Assembly (NCBI GenBank): GCA_020086605.1
Contig: JACBWW010000004.1
Location: 38,107,230-38,171,229, forward strand
Direction: 5' to 3'
Origin: Lanius collurio
Lineage: Eukaryota; Chordata; Aves; Passeriformes; Laniidae
Length of the DNA stretch: 64,000 nt
A program made the translations under genes and the position numbers. Of the stretch, positions 13,019 through 27,300 are shown in pieces (position 1 is the first letter of the stretch; the number at the start of each line of letters is the position of its first letter). Below the pieces are notes generated by a model. The model saw nothing but the letters and a program-made list of their open reading frames with translations. It did not search any database and was not told where the DNA came from.

Positions 13019-16000
13019 TTTATTGTCATTTCTCTGAAAGATTTAATTTCTGTATGTTTTTTTTTTTACTTTTGTTGTACAGTAGAGGATATAGGATCAT
13101 TCAATGCAAATTTTCTTTTTAACATGGCATATCCATTTTCAGAGACAAATACAGGAATTTAGCAGTTGCCTTAATATTCAGAGCTTTATTAACATTATGC
13201 CTTTTGACTTTTTCATCAAATATTTTAAAAATTAAGGTGAAAACAAGTAATCAAAGAAAAAGTCTTGTAAAGCAGTACTGAGCAGATGGAGGAGCTCATT
13301 TGCCATTGAATCAGCCACAAGAGCAAGCATAGTAAAGTACCCCTTCCCCTTTCCTGGGCTGATACTTAAGGATCAATCTTTTAATAGTACACATATTCCA
13401 GAAGTTTACTGCAAGCATTTAAGGTGTAGTGAAATAGCCAAAGGGCATTGCAGAGATGGAAACACTGAACACCATTTCAGATGTTTTTATTGCAGACCTA
13501 GGGGAATGAATGTATTTCCCACTTGAATTTAAAGAAGTCCTGACAGTTGTTCCTATTTGATTATTACATTGTTCATTTGGAAAGTATGAATGCACAATTC
13601 TAGTTAAAGCATCAGGTGATCTTTGCCAAGCTTTGTGCTGCTTCTCTCAGTGGTTTCATGACATGGCACTGGCATTCCTAGGCACTAATGGCAGCTTCAC
13701 TTGCAGCCTACCTCCAGAGGCAGTGCATTAAGCTTCACATCACACTTAAAAGTATGACAAATCAGAAGCAGGGCTCACCTGAAAGCAAAGCGCTCAGTCC
13801 CTCGGTGAGCTGGAAAGGGATTTCAGGGTTTTATGAGTAGGAAGCAAAAGAAAGGCACAGAGTAAAGCTTGGATCACACACTGTGTCTGTGAGCTGAGAT
13901 CTTCACTGGAAAGCAAGCCCTGCGTGTGCTGTGGGGAGGTTTAACTTTATCTATGTCAGATCATACTGGCATTGTATGCATTTTATTTTACTTAAGTGTC
14001 TGAATGTCGTTGAATTGTTCCTGCTGTTGAAAAGAGGACAAGTCTGGGGGGAGTATCTATGCCCAATGACCTAAAGTATGTGATCGGCGCTGGGCACAGT
14101 ATTCTGTCAGGTGCTCCTTGGGCAGCCCCAGATCTTAATCTGCTAGCTTCTGCCTCATCCTCTGACATGGGCTTATACTGGGTTACTCACAAAGAAGAAA
14201 TCTACATGCAGGATGTCTGAAGTTGTATTTTAATGCTCTTGATACAGCAAGGTGATCCTTTTCCAGAATCACTTGAAAAACTCTATTTAAATAAGGAGAA
14301 ACAAGAACAGATTGCTGCATCTTCATCTTTATATGCATTGTTACAAAGGACTTGACATCCCATATGATTTTCTTTAACTTCTGTTCTGTTTTTTCCAAGA
14401 ATTATGGTATTTGCTAGGTGTTTTATCTTGATTGTTATTTTAAGAACAAAGCCAATCATGACTCTTCTGTCTTCTCATGCCTCTGTGACAGCTTTTACAG
14501 TTTTTTTCCTTAGCTTCATAACACATGACATCCAAAAATCTGATCCTGGCTCATTCACTTTCCGAGGTGATTCCCAGGTCACTTTGTTAAAGCTTGAGTG
14601 CCTTAATAGCTAAGAGTAGAAGAGGTTTTAGTTTTCCCTCATCTCTTTACCATTTTGGTTTCCAATTTAATTATTGTTTTACCTCTGTAAATAATTTAAA
14701 ACCTGCTGGTTTTTTATTTGACTGATATCTACTCAGAAGTCACTGTTCTCATGAAGTTAATAAATTATGGTGTGCTGTGCCTTACGTTTCTTATGTTGTT
14801 AATATGAATGATCAGGATAGATGCTGTAAGATCAGTAAAGACAGTGTTGATTACTATTTATTAAATTGCTCACATCTGAAATAATTGTACTCTTCTCCAA
14901 GGATAAGTTCCAGTAGAGCACTATTTAGTAACTTAGTACTTTCTGATAATTCTGATAATTCTGTCTTTATTAATATTAAATATCCCCTCAGACAATAGTT
15001 TAAATCTTACCTTTAATGTCTTTTATATAAGACATTTCAGTGTGCCCCCACTGCAGTATTTGAGCTATAAGACATTTCTAGAGAGAGAGGTAAGTGTTAG
15101 GCTTCAAGAGCCCTTGGCTTTGGCAGTGGAGTTTTCTCTGCAAACCTGAATTCACACATTGCTTAGTTCTTTCTCTGCAGCAGTGTGTCTGTGAAGCTTC
15201 CCTATGAAAGATGTAATGTGTAGTTTCCATCTCTTTCTTGGCAGAGCTGGAAGCTTTTAGGTTACTGACTGTCTTGCCCTATATATTTCTTTATGAAAAA
15301 AAGGGACTTCCTACAGATATCCTGAGGTTTTTTGATGATTAACTTAATAGTTTATAGGCTAAGCTCTATATTATAACAGCAGAACAAATTTTTTTTTGAA
15401 AGTAATTTTCCCTTGCAAGATTTAAAGCATTAATATTGGAAGTGTTTGTGATTTAAATATACTATTTTATCAGCTGTAGGACTGATGGGAAAGATATAGA
15501 TGTACATTACTGTAATAGGATATGGTCTTTCTGTACAAAGACTTAGAAATTATGAGTCCCATAATAATGCCTGATATCCTCCAGTTTCCCAAAATCCAAA
15601 AATCTTTCCTAGTGGTTTAAGTGAAGGTCTGAGACCTTCAAGTCAGTGTGACTCACAGAACATAGGAAATACACATTTTTTGTATCACAGCAAGAGGAAT
15701 GTGTGCAGGGCTAGACAAGAAATTCTGTGTCATCTTTACAGTCCTTGGAAACTGCAGGCAACTGTGGAACTGCAAATAACAAATAGCAGTAGTTCTTTCT
15801 TATAACTAATTACATTTTTTCCACAGTTGTTCTTATTCAAAGGCTTTTTTCAGAACATCAGTTTCTTAATGACTAGAAACCTTTCCTCTAATATCTACCT
15901 TAAATTTATTCATAGACTATTTATACTCTTTTCTTCTTTTGCCAAAGTCATTTTTAAACTTTAATAGCTCTTTGCTTTCCCTGGTGCTTATTCACTTGAA

Positions 16001-19000
16001 CAAATGATAGAGAACAGTAAACACCCCTCTCCTCTTTCTGGATTAAACAGGCCAATCATTTTTATTAACCTAAATCAGGGACTCCAGTCACCTGTTTATC
16101 CTTTTTGAGTTTTTGTGCTGATGTTCTTTTCAAAATTGATCTTTCTTGAGTGGTATATCAGGCTGGCTATGAACAAATAATAATTTCAGACACTCTCACT
16201 TGCAACACACATGGGTATTTGTTTAAATTAAAGGCTGAAAGATGTCATCCTCAGTGGTAAAGTTACAGCATTAAAATAAACCAGTCCTCAAATGTTTTGA
16301 GACAAGGGGATCACTGTTTTCAAAGGTAGAACTCAGGAGATGATATCTCCTCCTTCCTTGAAGTCTCAGTCATATCCATTTACTTATCTTTAATGATAGA
16401 TATTTGGCAGAGGTTTTGAGGCAACATTGGGTCTCCTGGTTACAAGCCTTGTCCTACAATCATACAGGTCTTTTCTGCAAGCAATTTTCTAACACGATAG
16501 CAAATAGCACCACATTAGTTAAAAAAGCAAGCTCCTAAAATGCATATGTTACACTGCAGCTGAAATACAATTTGAAAACAACCAGCCTATCCTTTGCAGC
16601 TGGACACTAGAGATACTGACAATTATTATACAGGAGGAAAAAAAAAAATTAGCAACTGTTGCAGAGACTTTTCTGGGTGTCCCCTGTCTGGTGATGCCAA
16701 AGGCACTTTAGTGTTCAAAAACTGATTACAACTGATTTCATTCTTTATTTTTTATTTCAGATTTTATATAAATGCAGTTGTCTCCATTTAGAACAATACT
16801 ATTTCAGTCTCAGCAATCAGTATACAGGGAGATGCATGCTAACCCTATACACGACATATTGGTGTGAAGTCAGACAAGCAGGTATCATATTTAAGAACAA
16901 GAGAGTTCAAAGTGCATGGTTACAGTTAGTTTTGACAATTTCTGCACAGTTTCATATAATATAGGGGAGAATATACCTTGCAAAGATGAAACATTGCTCC
17001 AGTGCAGCAGCAGAAGGAACAATTTGATAATTCTTGAAGCATACAGTAAGACTTAAATCTCTTAAGTCAGTTTTCATAAAAACATTATCTTACTATGATC
17101 TATTTGAGCAAAAGCATTATGCAATGAACTTTTATTTGTTTTTCTTGTTATAGACATCGATGCTGTTTGGTGAGTAAATATCAAAACTTGCCAAAAAGGA
17201 GTTCTTAGCACTAGAAATGCCAAAGTTTTTTTCCAAAACTTAAGACCCAGACACCCAAAAGAACATGTGACTAGCAAATCTGAAGCAGACAATGTAAATG
17301 GAAAATAAGGCTTTTTATATTTATTTTTTCTTTGAGCTTTGATTTCCTTTTTTTCTTTCTGTAATTCTATTATCAAGTAATGAATGTGCATGGCAGAAAT
17401 GGAGTCTATTTTCCAGCAATGTTTTCTATAGTTACATCACTGACATTTCCTATTCCTCAAAAATAGATGTTATCTGAAGACTTTTCTTTTGAATCAAAGA
17501 TTTTCTAGTTTGAGAGGGTGGGAAATCAAGTTATTTAATCTTTTCTCACATATGCAAATTCAATGCAAATTTTTAAATAAGAACCAGACAATTTCCACAA
17601 TATATTCCCACCTTGTAAGTGATATCACTCGTCTTTATCTGTTCCTCTCTCAAAACCCAAGATGCACAGTCATTTTAAAATTCTTGTTACAAATTTTATT
17701 GCTAACCCTGTCTGGCTGTTACCAGAATTTGAACATATGGGCTGTCATACCAATAGATTTCATCCTTCAAAAATAAATTTATACAGTTGTATACTTATTA
17801 ATTTTGCTTTTCTCTTTTTAAGAGGCAGGAGCCAGATGAGTCACAAAGGCTCAGGGGAACTTAGAACTAAAGACAGAGATATGCCCTTAAAGCACTTAAA
17901 AGGCATATTAATTACATCATGGCTTTTTAGAAGCTCGGTGTGTCAAATACACCCACCAGAGATCTCACTATGACAAAATCAATACAGTTCATGGAAAGTC
18001 TCCCTTTATTTTCATTTTACATATGGAATGAATAAGACCCTCAGGCAGATAAATGCTAAATCAGTATAGTAATTTGCAATAATTGAAACTCTTGACCCTC
18101 AAAAGATGAAGGAAAACCAGGGAATTTTCAAATCTCTCTGTTAGTTTTCAAAACTGTGAAACCAAGAGAAAACATGGTGAATTGTGATGAAGTGTCACTT
18201 CAGTACGGACGTTCTTTTACTGCAGATACTAAATATTCTCTATGGTGCACATATATGAATACTGGTAATCAGTATTTTCAGTAAAATACAGTCAGAAGAA
18301 AAATTAGTTACAACAATGCAAATAAATTTTAAACATCAAGGTCAACCTAGAGTAGAAAAGGAAAGACTGTGTGAAAGACCCCTATTGGTAGCACCATGAG
18401 GAGATCTACATCTCATTAGCAATTAGAAATTCAATATGTTGAGACAGACACCAGAAGAAGCTTAAACTATGTGGAATAAAAATTTGCTGAAAGAAACTAA
18501 CTGAGCCTGCAGTTGAGTGGTAATATTGAGGGCTAAATAACTGACCCAAATTCAACTTCAGTTTCCATTTTGCCAGGAGAGATAGGTCAAGAGGGTATTA
18601 TCAGACAGAGGAAATCTTTTAATACCTCACTTGATGTTGCTTCTCTTTTCTTTTGCTCCCTGGAGGTAGGAACAGCAGCCAGGTGACATGTCTGGGTATC
18701 ACTCCCCACTCTCACATCATTTTCTATCTTTTCCTGGGAAAGGACAGCTAGCCAGATGGAATGTCACACTGGCCTAAATCTCATTTCTGTACTGATTGTC
18801 CATGGGCTCACAGTGCACTGTATGCAGAAACTAAATGCAAAAAAATCTACAAGAAAGGCTCTTATATCAGACATCTCAAAAGTCCCACTGAAGGAAAATG
18901 AAACCCGTAGAACTAAAAGTGTCAAAAATACATTAATCCAGAAGGTTCAAGGGCCAATTTATCATAAGAAGCTTTTGTGATACAGATGAATGTAATTTCT

Positions 19001-21276
19001 TTGTTTAAATTAAAATCTTATTATGTATCTCTTTTTTTGACTTCAAAAGCAACCAGGTATATTCTTAAGTTAATAAATAGTGAATTTGGTAAAATTCCAC
19101 ATCAAATTTTTGAGCTTTGTGTGACATCCCAAATGAAAATACTTTCCAGAGATTGTAATAGCCTCCCACAATGAAATACAGATTATACATTTATATTTAC
19201 AACTTAAGGATAAAAGTCATAAAAATAACAAAATTTTGTTCAAATCAGTGTAAAGAAATGGTCCCTAACTACAAACATGTTCTCTCCCCTAAAGTCCAAC
19301 GTATGGGGCCAGACTACATGTAAGCATTTATTCATCTGGCAATAAAGGCTGGTTGCTACTAATACTTGTTTCTGTGAAGATTTTTAAATGATAATTACTA
19401 CTTTTATTATGTTCCATGTAATTAAGATAAGTATTATGACCCTTCTCCAAATCATACACAGACATGTTTAAAAGAAAAATCTATTGAGAATTTTAAGAGA
19501 ATTTTTATGAACAGACTCACTGTGAAAATTCAGCTTTACTGTCACCAGGACTTAATATTATCTCATCGGTTTCATCCTAAAGCAATTAATCCATAGAAAG
19601 ACAGAAATGGGTTTGACAGTGAATAGCAAAATCTTGCACACAAACCCAAGAAACTGAAATTGTTTATTAGCTTGTAGAATTTCATGCCAAATAAATCCAT
19701 AAATTTTCAGGATTTTTATTTTTAGTTTTAATTACTTATATGTGTGTATATATATATAAAATAATTTTAAAATAATTTTAACCTATAGATTCACCTCCAT
19801 TTCACCCAAGGAAATTCAGTGTTTTATTTGCAGCCTAGAATCAGGATTTATTAAAGAAAGTAGAATGTAGAAAAGAGCTTCAAACCTGTGGAGTGGCAGC
19901 AACTGGCTATCTGCAACCTGGGTCTCAAAAATAACGGAGAGGTTTTCTCAGGAGAACACAATAATTTCGAGAAAGAGATCAGAGATTAAATTGTTGTCAT
20001 GACCCAGATGGAAGCTGCTAGCCTACATCTCTGAGCAAGCAGCAGCAGCACACCAGCCCATGTACAAGCTTACATTTTTGGAAACTAAACAAAGCACCGG
20101 TCCAGCCCCTTAAAAGTACAGAGTAAAAAGAAAGAAAATCTACACCAGCTGTCCAGTTGCTGTCATACAGATCTCATGGGGAGAATGTGCAAACCAAATG
20201 TGGTTTGTTGGGAGGGAAGATGCAATTTGGCTTTTGGATTGGGATGGTTATGATCTCTTCAACCAGATATCAAAGGCTTTTGAGTATAATGGGTGGGTTT
20301 TTTCTATGTTTGCCCAGTCTGCTACTGGAAGGAAGCTCCAGTTCTGTGACAAAAGAGGCATATGGCCATCTGCACTGCCAGGACGATGGAATTTTTTTTC
20401 TCAGACAGGAAGAATATAAAATCAAAACAGGCAGTTTAACCAGGACTTAAGAGAGAAAATATTTGAGAGCTTACTTAATTATCACAGCTAATGATCTCTT
20501 ATGGTATTTGATATGGCAAGATTCCCTTTGGGGCACAAATGATGAATGTTTGAATTATAAACCCTAGCTTAAGAAGAGTATAAATACACCAGGCTGTGTT
20601 TTTTCATCATTAGATGATATGTCTTGTTAAATAACCTGGCATTATTTATGAGACGCTGAGGAATTTAATAAGTTGAGTTGGTTAAGACTAAAGCGTAACT
20701 ATACCTTAACATACCCTAAATTCAGCCTCTTCTATATCATACCAACTTTTAATTTCTTGTCTATTTATGAAAACTAAACCTACAGGAACCTGTGCATGGT
20801 AAAAACAGACAAAAAGATGTTAAATGTTTTATGGAATATCAAATGGAAATTTAAACAGACTGTCTTCGGATATTAAAATTTTAGTTAAATATTTGTGTGA
20901 CCACTTCAAAGTATATTAAGTATGATGATCAAACAATCAACTTGTGAGCTCTTCCAGCAGCTGTAAGAATGAAGGAAAACAAGAGGACATGATAATTTAG
21001 TGTAAGAAATACTGCACATGATACAATTGAATTAAATAAAAATGAACAGTATAACAATCTTCCTATCAGTACTTAAAATTCCATATATTTAGAAAGGAGA
21101 TAAACTGGTGCAGTAGAGATCTCAATGTAATATTTCTTTGCTTATCCCACTGACAATAAGAGTGGTTTTGCTCTTTTTTGGGGGGAATGAAATGAGTCTG
21201 CTGTACTATACACACACAAAGCAATTTATTAGACCTCATATCTATTTTTTCATAGTCTAACCCACTGCTGAATGCT

Positions 21277-21333
21277 ATAATATTACCAACTTCCAAGAGA
21301 TATAATCATTCCCAGCTGAGGTGCCAGGTAAGA
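21277..21333 (+). repeat. Direct repeat copy 1, left of an assembly N
   Basis: These 57 bases (ATAATATTACC ... GGTAAGA) are repeated without mismatch at 21335-21391, with only one ambiguous base between the copies. The first copy ends exactly at the N and the second begins exactly after it. This is the signature of two contigs whose ends overlap but were joined without merging the overlap. A real tandem duplication is the alternative and cannot be excluded from sequence alone. Confidence 0.97.
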
Positions 21334-21334
21334 N
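21334..21334. other. Single ambiguous base (assembly join)
   Basis: This is the only N I noticed in the window. It separates two identical 57-bp copies, so the position most likely marks a scaffold or contig join and not an uncertain base call. Confidence 0.9.
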
Positions 21335-21391
21335 ATAATATTACCAACTTCCAAGAGATATAATCATTCCCAGCTGAGGTGCCAGGTAAGA
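21335..21391 (+). repeat. Direct repeat copy 2, right of an assembly N
   Basis: An exact second copy of 21277-21333. Sequence after it (TCTATCC) continues as ordinary unique DNA. If the duplication is artificial, the true chromosome is 58 bases shorter here. Confidence 0.97.
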
Positions 21392-24300
21392 TCTATCCTT
21401 CCCTCTCTGGCAGTTCTCTAGGTTACATGGCCCTGTCCACTACATGGCCTTGTCTTGGCCCAGATCCACATCCACTATGACTTCATTGCTTCTAGCAAAT
21501 CTCCAATTTGAACATTGATGGCATTTTCCACATAAAATAAAATGGTTGTAATGAATGCAAGCATCAATCAAATTTTTTTTTTACATTATTACTCAGAAAA
21601 AGTTACTGTCAGACAGGACTAAGCAAATCCAACTTTCGCTCCCAGAAATTAATATATCCACTAAATCACCAACATTTGCAGTCTGTTTCTTCTGTTTACT
21701 GCCTCCTGTTTCAATATTGTCACTTATTTCTGTTTTCTTACTCAGAAAGCAGTTACAGTAGAAATGTGACTATATTGGAAGACAGATTTCCATCTGTTTT
21801 GCCTTTTTATCAATAGGTCCATCATCAATTTCCTCACAACATGATGAGAATCTGAGAAGTTTTATTAGTTTTTGAAATTTTCACTGATAAAAGTGTATAT
21901 ATACAAAAAACTCATTCTTTGATTTCTGCACAGAGCATATATGGATTTTTACCCCAGATTGCCATATTTCCCAGAATGTTATATTAAATTATTCTCTATC
22001 AGTTTGAAATGTCCAATTTTCATAATAGAAAAATTATACTTCATATTAATATAATAGTATATCTTGTACATCTTGCCCATCTTTGGTTTAAGCAAGCCTG
22101 CTTGCATCACACAATTACTCTGCTTATGTGGGCAGGTTTTTGCAGGATAGCAGTGAGAAAATGAGCAGATTTGAAACCCAGACAAGAAATGTGGGCCCCA
22201 GGATGATTAGAGATTCTTATTTGTGCCCCTATTCTAAATTAATTGGAACATATGATTGAGACAGTAGGTAATTTAGACAATTAAAAAATGAGCAGTACAA
22301 ATTAGATCACTTAACCTTGCTTCTTATCTGCAAAAAAATTCAATGTGTTTGTTCTAAATTCAGTAAATTTTTCCTGGTTAATTTGTTCACAGTACAAGTC
22401 AAGTTATAGGACCAACTGATTTCCCTTTCTTATTCTAAATTAGTAATTTTTAATCTCTTCCCACCCCTTCATTTTCTGTCTGTTAATACTATTTCAGGGG
22501 TTTTTTTCTGAAGTCCTGTGATAAACACTCTAGACATTCCGATGAATAAATTGTAGTTTGAAACCAAGGCACTGTGTTATTTCAATTGAAATTACTTCAC
22601 ATGAACCTTCTAGACAGAACAAGACAGTGTTCAAAGGGATTAATTGATATTACAGGTCATTTCATATAAGCTAACAGGTGAGCTGGTTTCTTATCCAGAA
22701 ATTTCAATTTTTTTTTTTTTTTCTGTATATTATGTCTGAATGCTTTTTGTACATGCAGACTAGTCTAGCATGCTTTCTAGGTTTTAGGTTGGTTGGTTGG
22801 TTAGCTGATTGGGTTTTTAAGACTGTTAAGAGCTATTTATTAACTACTAGTGAGATTTCTCCTTTTTGCTTTGGAATTCAAACTATAAATTGCATGGTTT
22901 GTTTTCAGACAAAACCTATTTTTAATGAAGTGCAATTACACAATCCTCTCAAATGTTTTAATTTTTTTTTTCAGTTAGGTCTTTCATAACCACCAGAAAA
23001 TATTAGAAGTGCTTACACTTCTCAGATGTCCCATTCACACAATTACTTTTCTGTAACATTTCCTTTGCTGTAGTTATTACATATTTCTTTATTCCATTCT
23101 GTAGTACAGAAAATTAATGTCTAAATGAATGCAAAAAAATACATATTATGACATGAATTCTTAATTCCAGAAATACGAATTGCAAAAAGCTCCAATTATT
23201 CATAAAGAGTATCAGTTGTGTGCAAACCGACTTCTTTTGCACACAAAAAGAGTAATTAAAAGGAGATAAATAGAAGTTCTATCAGCAGCTTTTGATGATA
23301 TTTTAGTAATAAGTTGCATTTACTGAGTTATACAATAAACTGTTTCTATATTTTCATATTTCATTATGAATTTTTCTAGTGAATTGCCAATATGTGTAGA
23401 AGCTGGGCAAAGTCTGGCAAAGAGTTTGGATTGAGGGGAAAAAGAAAGAATTACAGAGGGAAAAACACATTGGCAGAAACAATCACAGAGCAGTCTGCAA
23501 ACTTCTAGAAGGTCACAAGGAGATAAGTGACAGTGACCCTGCATCTACCAAGATGAAATCCTGCTAAAGCAATCACGCTCTTTGTGGTGGCAGGCTCAGA
23601 CCTCGTGGACAGGGATAAACAGCCAATGCAAGTGTCCTCAGTAAGGCTGTTGATACCATCCACTGTAACGTTCCTGGAAGCAGGCAAAGGAAACAGCTGA
23701 GATGAAATTTTGTTTGGAAAACTACAGGCTGGTGAGGCATGCTTATTGTCAGGGTGGGAGGGTGAGCAGAGGGCAGTCCTCGTGGTTGTTCAAACCCATC
23801 CTTGCTCTCCTTTTATTTTCCCAGTGAATTGAAAAGAGCCTATTGAATTTGCATGCATGCAGCACAAAGCTGAGGGAGATTGCAAGTGTAGAGAAGGGAG
23901 GTTTCAAATTTAAAATGGTGCTAGCAAGCTGGAGGAATGGTGCAAGAAAAACAGTGTGTAATTGAATAAGATATTTACGAGGTGTATTTATGGAGGAAGA
24001 CCTGTGATTCTGTTCCTCTGTCTGAATGAAACTTTGGACTGTCCTGGTGCAACAGCATTCAGGTAACATTTCTCCAGGTGAGGTTATAGGCCATACAGTT
24101 AAAGCAAAAGATCTGCTTAGCTGTGTGTGTCAGGCAGTGCCATGTCTGATGTCTGCTTGCCCATCCACTGCATGTCACTGCCACCTACATTAGCTGGGAA
24201 ATAAGTCTGGTGCTCACAGGTCTTCAAATTGAGCCATAATCCAGAAAAATCTTTGACATCAAAGCTTTGAATCTCTTAGGAAGAAATAAGAAGCTGATAA

Positions 24301-27300
24301 TGGAATTTTAAATTTTAATATTTGTTTTCTGTTCTAAACAATGAATGTATAGTATCTATAAAAATACAGAACTATGAGAATGTATATGTAAACACTCCAA
24401 AGGCATCCAAACTGTCTTTCTGCTTGCTGGGTTGGAATAACACTGGTTTACCATATTGTGCAGGATCCTTCTGAAAACTTTGTACACAAGGCACTTTGTG
24501 ATCTCATTGAGTGGAGGCTGGATTTGGGCATCCCAGCTCAAAAATGCCCAAACTGCAGGAAGCAAATTTTGCCTCTGTTATCATGTGCTGTTCACAAAAA
24601 GAAACTGTGATTGTAGTGCAATTTGAAGTCAAGTTTGGCTGTAACTCATTGAATTCCAGTGCAGACAGGTAAGGACCAGCTCTTCTCTCCATGGGAACAG
24701 TGCCCTCTCCTGCTTTGCCGGGTGCTCTCTTGCCCTGCAGAATGCATCCTCTCTTTCACACACACTTTACGTGAGCATTCAGATGGGTCATGTGCTATCA
24801 CTCAGGCTTTCAGCAGAAGAAAATATAAAAAAACCTTTCATCACCAAAAAAACCTTGCACCAAATAGAGATATCTGCAGATTGTTCATAGTTACATTAAT
24901 TATTAACACTGTCATGTTTGGAAATAGTTGCCTATCTACTGTCCTATCCCCCACAGAGGCATTGGATAATGTTTTTTAGCTTACAAAGATAACACTTCTT
25001 TAAAAAAAACCAGCCTAATCCTACAAATTGGAATTGTCTTTGGGAATGATTTGGTTGTGTTTTAATGCTTTGATAATGAGTTTAAAAGCTTTGGCTTCTG
25101 TGTTTATTCCACAAAAAAGCGGCTCTTCTCAAGGTTTTGAGTGCTCATAGGATGAGCAGTTGACAGGTTCTCTTTTATATTTTCCTTGAGGCTCTGACAC
25201 TACTTGTTGGTACTATTCCTTCAAATTGCTTTTGATATTAGCCTCAACAGCAAACAAAAACTATATTAAAAATGGCTGGGGCAAGAAATTAGTAAAAGGG
25301 AAAGGTTACAATCTAGTCAGTGTAATAACATATTAACTTCAGCTCTGAAAACAAAGCAATTCATTTATCAAAAAGCCAAAACTGCGCCTTAGTGAAATTT
25401 TCACCCAAATTTTTTTGCTAGCATTTCTTTTAGTTTTTAATGTCTCAGACCTGCAAATTTATACAGATAATTGAATATTGCGGATGCAAGAGAGAAACAT
25501 GGGTGTTTTTAAAGTAGGGTGGTTGACAAATGTATAAACCTCCAAATTCAGAAGAAAAGCACACAATGGAAAAGAAACCTGTTGCTGGGAGATCCTGGTT
25601 TTACAAATCTATGGATGAAGCCTTTCTTTGACTCTTAACTGGAAAATGAGCTGCCTGTTCCTACAATATTTTTAATGTCAAGGCAGCCTGCCAAAATATC
25701 ACCAATACTGGTTTTACTTCAAAGGAGAAAGTATTTTGAGTGAATCTTGGGGCAACTCTCCTCAGTTTTTTGATAGTTTATCCTTTGATTTTCACTCAAA
25801 TGTTCCTTCTTAGTCTTGTTCATTTTTTCTGCCTCTGTCTTAATATATTTCTCTCAAAGTAGGTCTTACCATCTTGAGCAATAGAAAAGCATATGACATA
25901 GCAAAGGTACCCCAACCAGAACTACCAAAGGTTAGTGGAATCCTTGAGGAGAAAGGATCTTAAAATCTTATTATAGGACATACTCATTAAAAAGACCTAG
26001 CAGTATTTTTTCTCTTATAATGTTCAGACTCTGTGTATATATACAGTGAAAATCCTTCCTTAGGTATTGGAACAGCTCATCTGGGTCATCAGTCCAACAC
26101 TGGCAACAATTCAATGTAAATAAGTAGGTTATTTAGCTGCTGATTTGTTCTTCGTAGTGACATTTTTTTGCTTGTTTGCTTTAAGGGTAATTACCTGTCC
26201 TTTAAAACACTGGATTTCTGCCCTCTGTGGCAGTGAGTTCTGAGCCCTTTTGACCAGACTGTGCTACATTCAGCAAAACTCTCAGTGGATGCATTGATAA
26301 GATGTCTGTTCATTTCTCAGCAGCTGTCTTGGGAAAATTGACAGGTGACCTTCAAGGCAATTATGCAGCTTCTTTGTTGATTTATGTTGATAGATTGGTA
26401 TTTAGGCTTTCATTCTTTCCTCCAGTTTTCAGTTATTTCTTTTTGCTTCTAATTTTTTTGTCTCCTCTTCGATGCTTATTTTCTGTTGAAGGTTTTTCAT
26501 GCTTGATGTTCATCATTAGGTTTCATTATTATTTAATAATGTTTCATTCTAAGCGATATAAAAAAGCATAAGACTGTTCGGACTACAGATATTTGAACAG
26601 TGAATGTCTGATATGAAAACAGCCCATCACAGGTTCCTAAAGTTTATGCTAAAATATTCATATAGCTGCATGTTTGGAAATACAAAAGCATATTTTTCAT
26701 AATTTATATGAAAGGTGAATCAGTTCATTCTGTACATCACATTAAATTAATTCCTAGTCCCCTACAGACAAAATAGAGCAGTTGGCATTTTTTTTCCTGA
26801 TTTAGCTTGAATTATTCAAATCGTCACATAAGCTCTTGGTTTTCTATTGACAGTCAGTAAGCATTGTTGTTGGAATCATTTAGACTAAAGCCAACTTTTT
26901 GACTTAAATGAAATTCTTTCTAAGGCCTTTTTTCTCTGACATACTGCAGGTGAAAAATATTGAAAATCCTATGTTCCAATGCAGGCCGTAATGAAGTCTG
27001 AGTCTGAAATTATTCTGTCTCTTGAGAGGTAGCAGATTTCTTCTTAAGGCCTTGAACACTTGGTAGAACTGTCCAGAGATGGAAGTCCCCTCTTTAAATC
27101 AGTGCAATGTAGACTCAAGATTAATCTTAATCTTAGTCTTTTAGGAAAAAAATGTCTTTAAATGCCTTGCAAAGGCAGAAAACTTATAAGCAGACAGCAA
27201 TTCAGCACTCCCTTATACCACTTGGCTTTCTTGATTATTCTTTCTAGTTTCTATCCAATTATTGAAAAGGAAGCAAAAACATCTTATGTGATGTAGAAAA

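Larger units (their letters stand above)
7688..21276. other. AT-rich non-coding DNA, no gene seen
   Basis: About 13.6 kb without a recognised exon, RNA gene or transposon. Simple-sequence features include A16 at 9810-9825, an A-rich stretch at 12983-13018, a twofold 9-bp repeat TGATAATTC near 14943-14960 and a TATATA/AAAATAATTTT patch at 19745-19785. The blocks at about 11215-11760 and 19990-20450 are richer in G+C and less repetitive than their surroundings, but their open frames (such as 20157-20450 plus, 97 codons) match nothing I recognise. They could be old transposon relics, regulatory DNA or untranslated exon sequence. Confidence 0.5.

Noticed and set aside
20157..20450. 97-codon plus-strand frame in a GC-richer patch, with a second overlapping frame of 73 codons
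   Set aside because: Neither translation resembles a known protein. Without conservation data neither can be preferred, so no gene is called.
27111..27139. Short imperfect hairpin (12-base and 11-base arms with one bulge, 6-base loop)
   Set aside because: Far shorter than a microRNA precursor and AT-rich, so it is expected by chance in this DNA.
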